From positions 22,769,352 to 22,833,351 of the forward strand of contig NC_037638.1 of assembly GCF_003254395.2 (NCBI RefSeq): DNA of 64,000 nucleotides, written 5' to 3'. Source of the stretch: Apis mellifera. Lineage: Eukaryota > Arthropoda > Insecta > Hymenoptera > Apidae. Each line of letters starts with the position of its first letter. Positions within the stretch are counted from its first letter, which is position 1. The translations under genes and the position numbers were made by a program. This document shows, piece by piece, positions 48,966 to 62,499 of the stretch. The notes beneath the pieces are model-generated. The model saw only the letters and a program-made list of their open reading frames with translations, was not told the origin of the DNA and searched no databases.

Positions 48966-50193
48966 TTTCTATAATAATATTTTTACAAAGCAAAATTTTT
49001 TTAAAAATAACTGAAAATCAATCTAAAAATTATAAAAAAAATCAATAAATTCATTGTTTAATATTATTTTTTATATAATACTTAATTCTCGTAAATATAA
49101 CACAACTTACATACATATATATATATATACAACTTATAGTTTATAAATTAAATGTAAATAAACACTTTGTAATGATTCATATCATATGAATTTATAATAT
49201 ACGAATTTTTTCTTCAGTTTGTAATATAATAAAAAATATAAATCATTTTTCATTTCATACTGTAATAAATATTCTTTTTAGTATTAATATACTGATTGTG
49301 GTTACTAAAAAATATAAAATAATAAAAAATTTATTATATCTCATATAATTATATATAAGATTATATAAAATTATATAAAATTGTATAAAATTATTCAACA
49401 AATTTTACATTAAATTTCCAAATTTATATATAAATATATTCTCATTGCACAACAATTCACTTAATTTATCTTTTAATTTTATATACATCTAACATCGACC
49501 ATTAGTTCGCCATTTTTTTTTCAATAGCATATTGATTTTACGTTCCCCGAAATTTCGTATTATTTTTATAGAAAGTTTAAAATAGAAAATTAAATTATAT
49601 TAATTAAATAAATTTTATAAAAAAATCAAAATATAATCATAATTTTATTTTATCATGTAAATTAATTATGATTACAAGTTCTTTTATCTAAATTGAATTT
49701 TGAATTAAAATAAATAAAAATGTATTTGTGTTTATATTTTAATCATTTTATTTTAAAACAAATTATAAGTTTATTTTAAAAGAGGTAAATAATAAAATTC
49801 GAATTGTAATAAATAATGATGTTGCTATTCTTTTATTTTTTTATATATATTTCAAGTTTTCTAAAATTTAAATATTTAAAAAGAATTGCAGAAGATAGTA
49901 GTAAAAAATAAATACTTTTCTTTAAAATGTATTTTAATTATACAATCATATTTATATTTACACATATATTGTAATAAATATTTATAATATAGACATATTC
50001 AAATATTTATTCAAAGTATTAATTTCAAATTATCTAATGTATACGCAATTTGAAAGCTTTGTTTAATTATAAATTACTTTTTCTTAAAGAATCTTTTTTA
50101 CATTTCGTGAATGAAATACATATTACATATTACAACTTGCATAAATTTAAATATTTATCAAACATGCATTACAAATTTAATAATAATAAATAA
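48966..50193. other. interval between XPA start and NBAS start-distal end
   Basis: 1.2 kb. Holds the XPA promoter; a slightly GC-richer patch at 49490-49560 with CATCGACCATTAGTTCGCCA is the best candidate. On the far side it includes the plus-side flank of the NBAS stop codon, so probably its 3' UTR. Otherwise A/T low complexity. Confidence 0.45.
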
Positions 50194-53100
50194 TTATTTT
50201 CTCATCAAAAGTTCGAAACAAGTACTAAATGTACATAAAGATGGCGGTATATCTTCCATTAATTTAATTATATACAAAGCATAAGCAATTTGATTTTTTT
50301 TCTTTAATTCTTGCACAAGAATTTCTGCATTTTCCTTTACATTTGTTAAGGATCGATTTATAAATACATGTTCAATGATTCGATTAAATATTTCGTGATT
50401 TGGGTCGAAAGTCGCTGTCAAATTTTTCAAAAATAACATTTCTAATATTGGTGCTGATAATATGATTTCCTAAAATATATAATAAAATATATAAAATATA
50501 AAATATATAAAATAAATTTTAATCTTTTTAAAGCATGTGCTTATACATACTTCATGTTTTTCTTTAAGAATATTTATTGCTTCTTCATGAAATTCTGAAT
50601 TATCAATATCCAATCTAATATAAATTGCATGTTCAAGAGGAATTTCTTCCATGTTCAAGAATTCCTTGAGTACCTATTGCAAATAATTTTCTGAATTATT
50701 TAAATTCATTATATAGTAAATATATAGTAAATTATATTTCTTAATTTTAAAATGAATTTTTTATGTTTAATAATTTATATTATGAAACATTACATTTGTT
50801 GAAGATAATGTTTTTATTAATTCCTTATATTCTTCAAAAATTTGTTTATTATGTTTATTTTTTTCTTTTTCCACGATATAAATATTAACTATTTTCATCA
50901 TTTTTAAAATTGGATGTTTATCAACTTTTATATATTCAGAATCTTCAAATTTTGGCCATTGCAACAATAATTTTTTCACTTCATAAAAATGATCAATATT
51001 TTGTATTTTATTAAATATTTTTTCAAAAGCTTCAAAGCGTTCTTTTTCTGTTACACATTCTCCTATATCTTTTGTAAGAGAAATATTTTCTATATACATT
51101 TTTTGATTTAACGTACTTTTTCCATTTGCTACATTTTCTATTACATCTTCATCTGAAAAATTTCCCCAATTATCGGTCCATTCTACATCATTTTTATCAT
51201 TAGATTCAGACACGTTTCGTGTTAGTCTGTTATCATATTGCAAATTTTCTGTGGAAATTTTTTCTTCTTTCAATTTTTCAATTGATTGATTTGAATTTTG
51301 ACTAAGTGAAATATTAAATTTATCTCTCTCTTTATAGTCTTCAACTTTACTATTATCTTCTATTTCTTGATTTATTTCAAAAAATGTTATATTTTTTATT
51401 CCATATCTTTTGAAGAAACATGTTTGTAAATATTTAAATGATTCATAAATATCAGATTCTTTGCATTTATGTATTACACTCATCATTTTCCATATTAAAC
51501 TCAATGGACTATATAAATATAAATTTTCAAAATTTTTATGTAAAGTTTTGTACAATTCCAAACAATAATAGTACATTAGAGTTTGAATATATAATTCTAT
51601 TTGTGGAAATTCTGTTAAAATATTATGCACTTCTGATATATAATTTTTTTGTACACTAAATAAATATGCCATACCTAGTAACCAATCTTGTTGTATAGTA
51701 TATTTTGCACATTCTAAGAATACTAAAATAAGAAAAAAATTCATTTGTCCAATATTTGATATTATATCCACATATTCAAATAAGTGAATATGGTATACTT
51801 ACAATGGTTAATATCACTCACTTCTAAGCCACAACAAGAAGACTCATTTAACATAGTAATTCTTAAAAGAGCACGACAGCATTTGAGCTGGGTAATTTGT
51901 ATATCTGGCATAGAATAATTTGTATATTTTGTATCAAAATTACTGATTTTACAATTTTTATGTAAGTCTTCATAAAAACATGGAAAACTTTGAACATCAT
52001 CATCATATATATAATTTTCATTTCCTGTATCATTATCTTGATTATTAGAAAAATTAAATTTTAATTTAGATTTCCAAAAATTTGTATCACTAATAATTTT
52101 TATTAAATTAAAAGTTGAGCCTTTCATTATGTTTGCAGAAGTTTTCACTATTTCGGTAGAAGTTTCTAAAACTTTAGGAACAAATTCTTTAGTTTCTACT
52201 TGAGGCTGTAAATTGACAATAGTTTAGTATAGTTCCATTTTCTCCGTTAAAAATCGTATAATACATTTCTTACAGTAGTTAATGCATCTATAAATTCTTC
52301 TTCACTATCTGCATCATTAAAATCATCGGATGGTGAATCAGCGGGTATCCATAATTCTAAATTTTTATGTATTATTTGTATTTCTATTAAATGTATCTGA
52401 TCTAATGCTTTGCTTAATATATCATTCGATCCATTGTTTATTGCGAACCACAAATATTTTTGTCTAGTTTTTAGATCTTCATAATCTTCACAAAATCCTA
52501 ATTCTAAAGCAACTGTCCAGGCAGAAATGTAATTATTTTGTATTAATTGTTGACAAGTAGCAGCGCAAACATTAAAATCTTTTACCTATTATAGTCACAA
52601 ATTATATATTAATTATCTACTAATTATCTAATAATTAGTTATATATAAATAAGTAATTAAATGATAATTTTAAAACAATTCTACCTCGAGTGCTTTTTTT
52701 GCAATTAATTCCAAAACTTTTCCTTCTCGCATTCTGCTATTATTCCTTTCTATTCGTAAATAATTTGCTAATGTTAATAATCTTTGACGACTTCTATGAG
52801 CATCTTCTCGTTTATTTAAACAATCTTTTATTAATTGTAATCTATCTTGCATTAATCGTACTTGAAGTGGTAATATATTGATATTGAATTCATTCAAAAT
52901 TTGAAGTGAATTAATAAGATCATATTCTTCTTTTATTTGTGCATTATCATCTTCAATTAGATGAAGGCAAGTTCTAAAATTATATTATATATAGAAATGA
53001 AAATAAAAAATTAAATTAGAAAAACGCATTAGAATTAAAAAAACTTACTTAGCTAACTCCATATTAAAATCAATCAAAGATTTAGAACTATTAAAATATT

Positions 53101-56100
53101 CTTTACTAGCATCTAAGATTAAATTCACTGTTTTTTCATAAGACACTTTTAATAATGATTGTTCGTTTTTCTTAGTTTCAATTAAATTAGCACAATTTTG
53201 TATATTAGATTTAACTCCTGATACCAATCGTGCTGATACACATATTTCAAAACATATTTCTGTATCAATGCATGTAAAAATTAGACTATGAATTTCTAAC
53301 ATTTCATTCAATAGTTGAGCCCATTGTTTCTCATCTGAAGGTGATATTCTTAAATTAAATATAAATTATTAAATATGAGATATATATTAATAAAAAAGAA
53401 AAAATAAAAAATATACTTAATTGTTTACCTTTTATTTAAACTTCTTGCCATTTGAATTAGAAGTTGTTTTGCAGCTTCAGGATTATTTTTAATTTTTTGT
53501 AATGAATTTAATGTAGTTTTAACACTATATTTATTTAAAATTTTAGTGCATTCAAGTTCTTTCTCAAGCTCTTCTAATAAAATGTTCATAGTATTTGTCT
53601 TTTTTACATCACGATCTTTAGCGATGGAATCTACAATACATATTGCTGTTTCGTACATATTAGGATCATTACAAGCATATATGCAATCTAATGCTAAAGT
53701 CACAATATTCTCTATCATTTGAAGAATTTCATTATCACAAGATTGTTTTAAATATTCAAAAAACTTGACAGATAATTTTAAATTATCTTTGCTAGTGGAT
53801 ATTAAATAATCACTAAACAAATGTTTTTGTAATTCCCCACCTAGATATTGATGCCTTCTTTTTATAAATGGTAATACAAAATTTTTTATATCATTCACAA
53901 AAGTTTTTTCAGTAGTCATACTCATTAATAGTTTAATTTTTTCTAAATTAGATAATTTTTGTAATTGATCTAAAGACAAATCTTCTAGATAAACTTTATA
54001 AATAAGATCATCTAAGGTTTCCAAATCTAGCAATAAATTGTCTAAACCAGTAATATTATGTGATTTAGCAATCTTTATTAATTGTAAAGCATTATCAACC
54101 ATACAACTATTTCTTTCAATTTGATAAGCTCGTGACTCGTACCAATTTTGTAGCAATTCTGGTGTAAGTAAAGTGTTTCTATATACAGATAATGATGGAT
54201 CATAATCGTAAAGTAATTGTGATTTATCATTATTTTCTAAATTAATTATCTCATTGAATTCAGTTCTTTCAACCCAATCTTTTTGTCGTAATTCACGTCG
54301 ATTGAGTAAAAATAATTGTCCATTAATATCACATTCTGGTAAAAGTTTTTTATATTTCAATGGATTTAAAGTTTCTGGGAAGAAGTTAATAATTGCTAAC
54401 CAATGAGGTAGTATATATTCGCCATAATATATAAACATAATTTCAACTTCTCGACAATTTCCATTTTTCGCAAATTTAATTGCATTTTCAATAGCTGAAA
54501 ATTGCCGAAATTCTTCATAAAAATTTTTGTCATACTTCAAAGAAGAATTTAAAATAATTTCATATGTGAGTAATTTATCTAAATGATCTAGCAGTTTTCT
54601 TCTATATTTAATTAAATCTTTCTGAGCTTCAGATAAATATTTTATATCAATTTTTTCAAGTATCTGATTTATTTTTTGTAACTGTCTTAAATTTACATTA
54701 GCTTCATTCATTTCATTCCAATCTTCATCGATATTATCTATTACAAATTTTCCATTATCACAAGTTCCAATTGCTAGCAAAGTTTCCAAATTAGCACCTT
54801 TTAATCCAAAATTCAACAATTCTCTTGCTGCTTCGATAGTGTCTGGAACTCGAGTAATGCATTCATGTAAAACCCAAGATCTTTTTGTAACTTTACTCAA
54901 ATGTTTTTGAATAGCATTTAATGATAATTCAGATTTTCGCCATTGTGTTTGATATACCAAGTCTGTATCTAAATTATACATATTTGCCAAAGCCAATGCT
55001 TCCTCATATTCCTATAATACAATTTTTTATTTATTTTAGAGACTTAAAATTTTATAAATATTCATACCTCTATATCGATTTTTCTTGAATAAAGTTCTTC
55101 AGGTGTTGTACTTTTAAGTCCAAGAATTCTATATGTTCTAAACAATACTTTTGATTTTTTTTTCTTAGGCTGAAATTTTTCAATATCAGTAATAGAGTAT
55201 AAGGTACTTTGAATTAAACTTGTTGTATAATTTAATATACTAATTGGTTCTAATTCATCTTCTCCATTTTCTTCTCCACTTTCTGAAGGAAATTCTTAAA
55301 AAATAAATTAATATATTACATTATTATCACAGAAAATATATGTTGGTAATTAATTAAAAGCTATATTACAAACCTAATGTTTGACAATCTGTATTAGATT
55401 CTCTATTTCGTTTTTTACTTGTTATGTATGTTTCACAATCTAGGCATAAAAAGCCTCGATCTGAACAAAGTTCATATATTTGAGGTTGTCCAGCTAAAAA
55501 TTCAGGACTTGCGCCTAAAAGATTCTTTAGATTGTTTATAGAACATACAGAAGTAGATCCTGAACATCTTGCAATTATAATTGCCTTTGAAAATATTAAT
55601 AGATTAAAATTAATATAATTATGTATTTAAATATATTTATCTATATATTTAAAAAAAAATATTACCTCATCAGACCACCAACCAATATCTATTGGATGGA
55701 ATTCAGTAACACCTGGTGGAAATTTTTTTGATCTTGCATGTCCTAAGGGATTGGGTATATTGAAATCTGGCTGTTCTGATAATTTCCATTTTTTTTGCAT
55801 AAACAAAGTTGGTAATCTCCATAAAGATATTGAACCATCCGTATGTAAACATGTTAAAAATTTACTATTTGGTGAAATTTTTATTTTGAATATGATTGAT
55901 TCTGGTTGTAAATTTAGTGTAGGAATAATATTCCATATAGAAAATCGTGATTTAGTTTTTGATTGATCATCAAAAATAAATGATAATTTACAATATGGAT
56001 ATTCATTCAGAGGTCGCCATGATGTCAATCCACTATCTGAAGCTGTTGACTATAATTTATTTATTCAATTTATTTGATCAAAGATTGAAATCAAAAATTG

Positions 56101-57135
56101 ATATATAAAATTGATATATAAAAAATGTGTTAATTACCATTAATTTCTGTGTTATTGTATTTCCAGCAACATAAAATAAGTTATGTTTTTCGTCATAAGT
56201 AACAGCATTTATTCCATTCTTATAAAAAGTACCAAAAGAAAATTCATAATTTGCTTCAAATTCATTAATTGTTAAAATATAATATGATCTAAGCAAACCA
56301 CTATATGTAATTAATAGAAATTCATAAGAATATTTTTCAGATTTTGTCTTTGGCTTAAGAAATATCATAGAAGCTATTGAATCTCCAGCTTCTAAAATAT
56401 TGGGGTTTTGGGATATAGTTTTTGGATTAATATTAAAAATATTATTTCCCAAGGCATTGTAAAAAGAAATATAACCATTGCTAGATGCTAATACTAAAAG
56501 TGATCCATCTGGACTCCATGTTAATTTGCGCCACTGTGGAAAAGCATCTTTTGGTACTAAAAAGATAAAAAATATATTTAAAATTATAAAATAAATCTTT
56601 AAAAATAGATAAGATTTAAAAAATTATATATAAAGAATTATGAATTATATATTTTTTACCAGAAGCTTTTCCAATAATGGAAGAATATTCATCTTTTGCT
56701 TTTCGAATCTCTATAATATTTTCTTGCAAAATAGCAAGCAAACGTCCATGATCTCCAATTGCAAACTTCCATGGTAGAGTAAGACTAATTTGTTGTGATA
56801 TACTTTCTGGTAAAGAATATCTGTTATTAAGATATCTAAGTGCATTTTTTATTGTTCCTGTTGTAGGCAATATTATAGTATCATTTTTACATTTCTGAAA
56901 TAATTATAACTTTATAAATTTAAATAGATTTAAATTATATAAATTTAAAATGTTTATATTATATTTTATAAATGTGTATAGATTTAAAATATGTATTTTA
57001 TATGAATTTCTTTCTTTTCTTTTTTTGAATATATGAATGTAAACTTACTATTAATTCTGGTTCTTGTTTTCGAATAAAATATTCTAATAATTCATAAAGT
57101 ATTGGTTTATTTGATAATTCATTGGAATTAACCAT
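50194..57135 (-). CDS. NBAS: NBAS homologue, NRZ tethering complex subunit
   Basis: With ZW10 and RINT1, NBAS tethers Golgi-derived COPI vesicles at the ER; in vertebrates it also aids nonsense-mediated decay. Fourteen exons (57049-57135, 56660-56894, 56138-56556, 55666-56049, 55374-55584, 55068-55294, 53429-55011, 53049-53348, 52685-52973, 52274-52585, 51803-52205, 50794-51722, 50551-50673, 50194-50469) join in frame to 1925 residues. The N-terminal about 90-420 is the WD40-like propeller (WRKLTWSPDGSLLVLASSNG, FKIKISPNSKFLTCLHTDGS), followed by LLGASPEFLAGQPQIYEL, then a long helical Sec39-type solenoid (about 500-1400) and a polar, acidic C-terminal third. It is shorter than the roughly 2370-residue human protein. 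It is divergent from CSN2 with 403 bp between starts. Confidence 0.9.
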
Positions 57136-57538
57136 TTTTTAATAAGAAACATAACCTACTACTTCAATAAAAATCTAGATTTGGAAGTGAAATCAGTCAG
57201 GATTTGACAAATCACATTAATGCAACTCATAATGTCATATATATTTTCTCTTATCTTTAAGATATGTAGATAAATAAATTTAAATAAAAATTATTTAATT
57301 GTTTTTATACATATTAGTTAAAAATATTAATTAATAAACGAATTATGCATATAATTCTTAAAATTTATTTAGAATTTTATATCGAGTTATAATTTTGAGG
57401 ATGTAAGTTGCGTAAAAGACATGTGTAAAGTAGTGCATACATGTGAATTTCAAAATATAAACTTTTTCGTATTTGCGGTTGTCAACAGGATTAACGTGGA
57501 AGTTTTATTTTTAACATTTAAATTTAAATATTTGCAAA
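57136..57538. promoter_or_regulatory. divergent NBAS/CSN2 promoter
   Basis: 403 bp between two divergent start codons. The half nearer CSN2 (about 57395-57500) is GC-richer and carries GGTTGTCAACAGGATTAACG and two ACATGTG-like E-boxes (57420, 57441). No TATA box is evident, as expected for housekeeping genes. Confidence 0.5.
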
Positions 57539-59758
57539 ATGTCAGATGGTGAAGATGATTTTATGTGCGAAGAGGAAGAAGATTATGGTCTTGTGAGTAT
57601 TCACATTTATGAAAAATATACTGATAAATTCAAAAAAATTTTGGTTAAGAAATAGGTTAGAATTTTAATCTTGACATATAAAATTTAAAATTAGTTTTAA
57701 AAGTATATTTAAAAATAATGTTTAAATAATAAAAAATAACATTATTGCAATTTTTTTTCTAGTAAAAATAAACTTATATATTTTAAATTTATTTAAATTA
57801 TTGTGATACTTCTAAGATGACATTTTAAAATTTTTTTTTTATTTTATTAAAATTGACAAATTGATTTGAGATAAAACTAATTTCGAACTGATATTATTTT
57901 TATAATAATTTTAGGAATACTCTGAAGATTCGAATTCAGAACCTGATGTTGATTTAGAAAATCAATATTATAATAGTAAAGCCTTAAAAGAAGATGATCC
58001 AAAGGCAGCTTTACAAAGTTTTCAAAAAGTTTTGGATTTGGAGGGAGGAGAGAAAGGTGAATGGGGTTTCAAAGCTTTGAAGCAAATGATAAAAATTAAT
58101 TTTAAATTGGTAAGTATATTAGATTAATGATATGTAAGATATATTTTTATTTTATAATATTTTATTTTTTTAGGGTAATTATAAAGAAATGATGGCACGA
58201 TATAAACAATTATTAACTTATATTAAAAGTGCAGTTACCAGAAATCATTCAGAAAAATCTATAAATTCTATATTAGATTATATTAGTACCTCAAAAAATG
58301 TAAGTGATATTATAAATTGTAAAATGTAAATTGTTTAATTTTTGATATTTATTTTTTTTTTTTACTAAATATTTTATAGATGGAATTATTACAAGATTTT
58401 TATGAAACTACTTTAGATGCATTAAAAGATGCTAAAAATGATAGGTTATGGTTTAAAACTAATACAAAGTTAGGAAAGTTATATTTTGATCGATCAGATT
58501 TTAATAAATTAGCAAAAATATTAAAACAACTTCATCAAAGTTGTCAGGTAAACTTTTTTTAATTTCTTATTTGTAAATGAAATTTATTAATATAATATAT
58601 GTATAATAAATTATATAATGTTTATGTTAATAATATTACATATATGTATAAAATATTTAATTAGACTGATGATGGGGAAGATGATTTAAAAAAAGGAACA
58701 CAACTTTTAGAAATTTATGCATTAGAAATACAAATGTATACAGCACAAAAAAATAATAAAAAATTGAAGACTTTATATGAACAGAGTTTACATATTAAAA
58801 GTGCTATACCACATCCATTAATAATGGGAGTTATTAGAGGTAATATATTCAAATTAGGAATTACTTAAGATATTTAATAATGAATTAAAATTTTTTGTTC
58901 ATATATAAAAGAATGTGGAGGAAAAATGCATTTAAGAGAAGGTGAATTTGAAAGAGCTCATACTGATTTCTTTGAAGCTTTTAAAAATTACGATGAATCT
59001 GGATCCCCAAGACGTACTACATGTTTAAAATATTTAGTTTTAGCAAACATGTAAGTATATAAAATGAAATAAATAAAATAATAGATTTACTTCTATTATT
59101 TACTATAATTTATTGTTAATATTTAAATATATATACACATAGGCTCATGAAATCTGGTATTAATCCGTTTGACTCCCAGGAAGCAAAACCGTATAAAAAT
59201 GATCCAGAGATTTTGGCAATGACAAATTTAGTAGTCAGTTATCAAAATAATGATATTAATCAATTTGAATTAATTTTAAAACAAAATAGAAATAACATAA
59301 TGGATGATCCTTTTATAAGAGAGCATATCGAAGATTTATTACGTAATATACGCACACAGGTATATATTATATGCATATTATATATTTTAAAGTTAGAAAA
59401 TTCATATCTAAAATCTCTTTATATGATTTTATAGGTTTTAATCAAATTAATTAAACCATACACTAGAATTTATATTCCTTTTATAAGTAAAGAGTTAAAT
59501 ATTGATGTATCAGAGGTTGAAAGTCTTTTAGTATCTTGTATTTTGGATAGTACAATTCGTGGTCGAATTGATCAGGTAATATGATTTTATGTTATTCAAA
59601 AGTATTTATTTTTTTAATTTTACATAAACTATATACAGGTGAATCAAGTACTCGAATTGGATAAAAAATCAGTATGTGCAGCGCGCTATAATGCTCTTGA
59701 TAAGTGGACAGGTCAGTTACATTCTTTGCATTTAACTATAGTAAATAAAATGTCGTAG
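57539..59758 (+). CDS. alien: COP9 signalosome complex subunit 2 (CSN2, alien)
   Basis: A scaffold subunit of the COP9 signalosome, which removes NEDD8 from cullin-RING ligases; CSN2 contacts the cullin. Nine exons (57539-57592, 57915-58109, 58174-58299, 58380-58547, 58665-58839, 58912-59050, 59143-59359, 59435-59575, 59639-59758) join in frame to 444 residues, matching the family's 443. It has an acidic N-terminus (MSDGEDDFMCEEEEDYGL), TPR-like helical repeats (about 30-250, with ALKEDDPKAALQSFQKVLDL), a PCI winged-helix domain (about 255-415) and the conserved final helix ALDKWTGQLHSL. An AATAAA at 59851-59856 is the likely polyadenylation signal. Confidence 0.98.
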
Positions 59759-60539
59759 AGAATATAATGCGCGTGAATCTAAAATAACATTGATTTTAAA
59801 ACATTACATTGTATAGTATATCATAAATACCTATCTCCAATTATTTGAAAAATAAATTTATTGTGATATAATAAAATTAGAATTTTAATACCATTTACTT
59901 ATTATTCCTTTTTGATATTTAATTTACAATATTATTTTTATATATTTATATATTTATATATTTATAATACTTATAAAATGAATTCATTTCAAAAAGTTCA
60001 TAAAATATTGATTAAAAATATTATGTTGTTTGAGTTATGCTATCTTTGAATAATTATTGGTAACACGAATATTGAATTGTTTTAAAAATATAAACACAAC
60101 ATCAAAAATAAGTAGAATATTAGTAAAAAAATGATATGATTTGATTTTCGTTTTTAATACGATATTTTTCAAATGATTGAATTGTATTCAGATATAAGTC
60201 AAATTTACAGTATTTTGTTTTCAGCAATATAATCATCTAATTGGTATATGAAAATAATATTTAATCGATTTTTTTTTTTTTTGACGATAAATATTATTCA
60301 AATATTATTTTCTTTAGAAATTTCTTTATAATCTATTTTTCATATTTAACAATTAATTAAAAAACACTTATTTTAATATATTGTATTTTTTAGTGTACTT
60401 ATTGATTTGGATTTGAATTATAATTGAGTAAAAAGTTATCAAATTTAATTGAATCGAATAATGATAACAAAGTTTTAGTATTTAATTATGTTATTATATA
60501 AAAATAAATGATTTCTCGGAATTTTAAAATTCTTAAATT

Positions 60540-60850
60540 TCGATTACGAAGTTCTGCTCATCTTAATTTCTATGCAAGTTCAATACATAGTGCAATTGAA
60601 CGCTCTGCAAAAGGATATGCTTCAACAGAAGGACGAACGTGCTGTCTCGGTGAAACGGCACAGCTGGTTTTAGCTCCGTTTCAAGCATTGTTATTCAGTC
60701 TACGTTCGTGCCTATGTAAATGTTGGTTAACCCCAGGTAGGATGGGCGGTAGAATCCCTAGGCTCGTCCTACATCTTCGCTACCATGGGATGGTATAATC
60801 CTCTCGTCCTCGAACAGGTTCATCCTGATCCTCGCCACGTTCAAGGTAGT
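60540..60850 (+). other. GC-richer island of unknown function
   Basis: About 310 bp of nearly balanced composition inside A/T DNA. It carries a plus-strand open frame (60508-60798, 96 residues, Cys/Arg/Leu-rich) with no recognisable motif. In another frame, from CCCCAG (60732-60737), there is a short open stretch ending at a possible donor CAAGGTAGTA near 60845. It may be a noncoding exon, a conserved regulatory block or an old repeat. I do not recognise it. Confidence 0.3.
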
Positions 60851-61687
60851 AGTTTGTAAAGCCACGGACACTTGGTTTATGAAAAAATCAATTTTGAAAA
60901 TGGAATCACTAGCAAAGATAAAATTAAATTATCGGTTTTTCGTTTTTGATTTTGTTTTTTCATAGAAGACAAATTTCTCTACTTGAAATTTAAGAATAAG
61001 CAAATTGTAATGAGAGAATATTATTTTAAAATTATTTTTAAAATCTAATTGAGTTTCTAAATATATATTTACCATTTTAAAATGTAAAAATCATTAATAG
61101 AAATATATTTTAATATATTTTTATGTATTTTGATATTAAATTCGGCGAACGTTATACTTGCAATCGGTAATTAGCATATTAGAATATATATTAGAATATA
61201 TAAAATGTCAAGAATTTACATTATCATATTAATTGAAAATTGTAGTCGAAATGGAGCTCGAAATATTTTTTTTATTTCTTATTATATATAGATTTTAAAA
61301 TGAAATTTTCCTCGAAATTTTTTCTTCTATGAAAAATTAGAAATAAAAATTACAAGACAATCGAAGTGACCTCTTTTCAAGATTGATAAATAGTATTTCT
61401 CGAATGATCAATTGGTCAAGATTTTTTTGATCAAAGTTAGAAAAAAAAAAAGGAAAAATTTGAATTTACTAATTCAATATCACTATTTTGAAAAAAAAAA
61501 AACAAATTTGAATAACGATTAATTAATTAGAATATGATTATGACAAAGAATCGTTATTTAAACGAAAATAATAAGTAAAATCAACAAGAAATCATAGATT
61601 CGACTGAATGTTAATGAACAGGTATTTCTTATTTTTTATTTTCTTTTTTATTACTTTTTTTCTTTAATTCGAGCATCACGTCCATTG

Positions 61688-61880
61688 CAGGTTCATATTG
61701 CAATGTACACGGGGGAAGTAGCTCATGGAGTTGCGAGTAGATTCCATCCTTTGAGGAGAGTTAATTTAAGTGAAAACTCCATTTTCAGTGTCTCTTCCGT
61801 TGGAGGATGCCCTACGGGTTTGCGCTGTACGGTGCAAAAAAAAAAAAAAAAAAAAAAGAAAAAAGAAAAAAAAAAAGAAA
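61688..61880 (+). other. GC-richer segment ending in a long A-tract, unknown
   Basis: Starts after TCCATTGCAG, a good splice-acceptor sequence, and runs about 150 bp at raised G+C, ending with CGCTGTACGGTGC and then about 22 A followed by GAAA-interrupted A. Either an exon followed by an unrelated A-tract, or a short retroposed sequence with a poly(A) tail. The open frame 61685-61939 is not convincing protein. Confidence 0.3.
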
Positions 61881-62499
61881 TATCAGAATTTTATATCTCG
61901 TTGCCGTACGTATACACAGAAATAGTAGATCTTCCATAATTTTTGAGACTTTTTCAAACGAATTTTCGATTCTTTTCGCGAAACATTAATTTTTAGATGT
62001 TCTACATTGATTTCATTAAATATTTGATAAAAAAAAAACGAGAAAAAATAATGATAAAAATTGATAATAATATCATTATCGAATGAATTGGAGCAAATAA
62101 CAAATTATTGACAAAATAGAAAATAATTTTTTAACTTTGTACGAGAATCATTGATTCTCATTCTGTAAATTAAATTACACCCGTGAATTTGTCAAGTAAT
62201 GGAATTCAATGTAAAAGATCTAGAAATTTTTATATTTCACTTTCGGTTATTTTTCAACCGACGAGATCAGACCGTTAAGGACAGCGAGCTACGAAAAAAC
62301 GTTCAATTTTCAATTACAATCCCGTAATATGGGAAACGAACGAGCAGATTATATTTTTTTCTGATAATCTCCCAAAAAATAAGCCACGATAAGACAATGT
62401 GATACGATTAATATAACGTTTTTTTCGACATATCTCTGTATAATCTCTCGAATATAATATCGTCCGCGTTTCGCGTCGATTTATCTAACTGCTAAAGAT

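Larger units (their letters stand above)
59759..62499. other. intergenic region downstream of CSN2 with two GC-richer islands
   Basis: Begins with the CSN2 3' UTR, then A/T-rich DNA. Two islands break the composition: 60540-60870 and 61685-61835, listed separately. An A-rich tract with GAAA interruptions follows the second (61836-61880). No gene with recognisable product is present. Confidence 0.5.

Noticed and set aside
51705..51725. Nearer AG (51714-51715) as acceptor for NBAS exon 12
   Set aside because: With the phase-1 T left by the previous exon it would create an immediate TAA stop; the acceptor seven bases plus further upstream (exon from 51722) keeps the frame open.
60508..60798. 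96-codon frame as a protein gene
   Set aside because: Its N-terminal part is in A/T noise, it matches no family I know, and the composition change does not coincide with the frame; kept only as an unexplained island.
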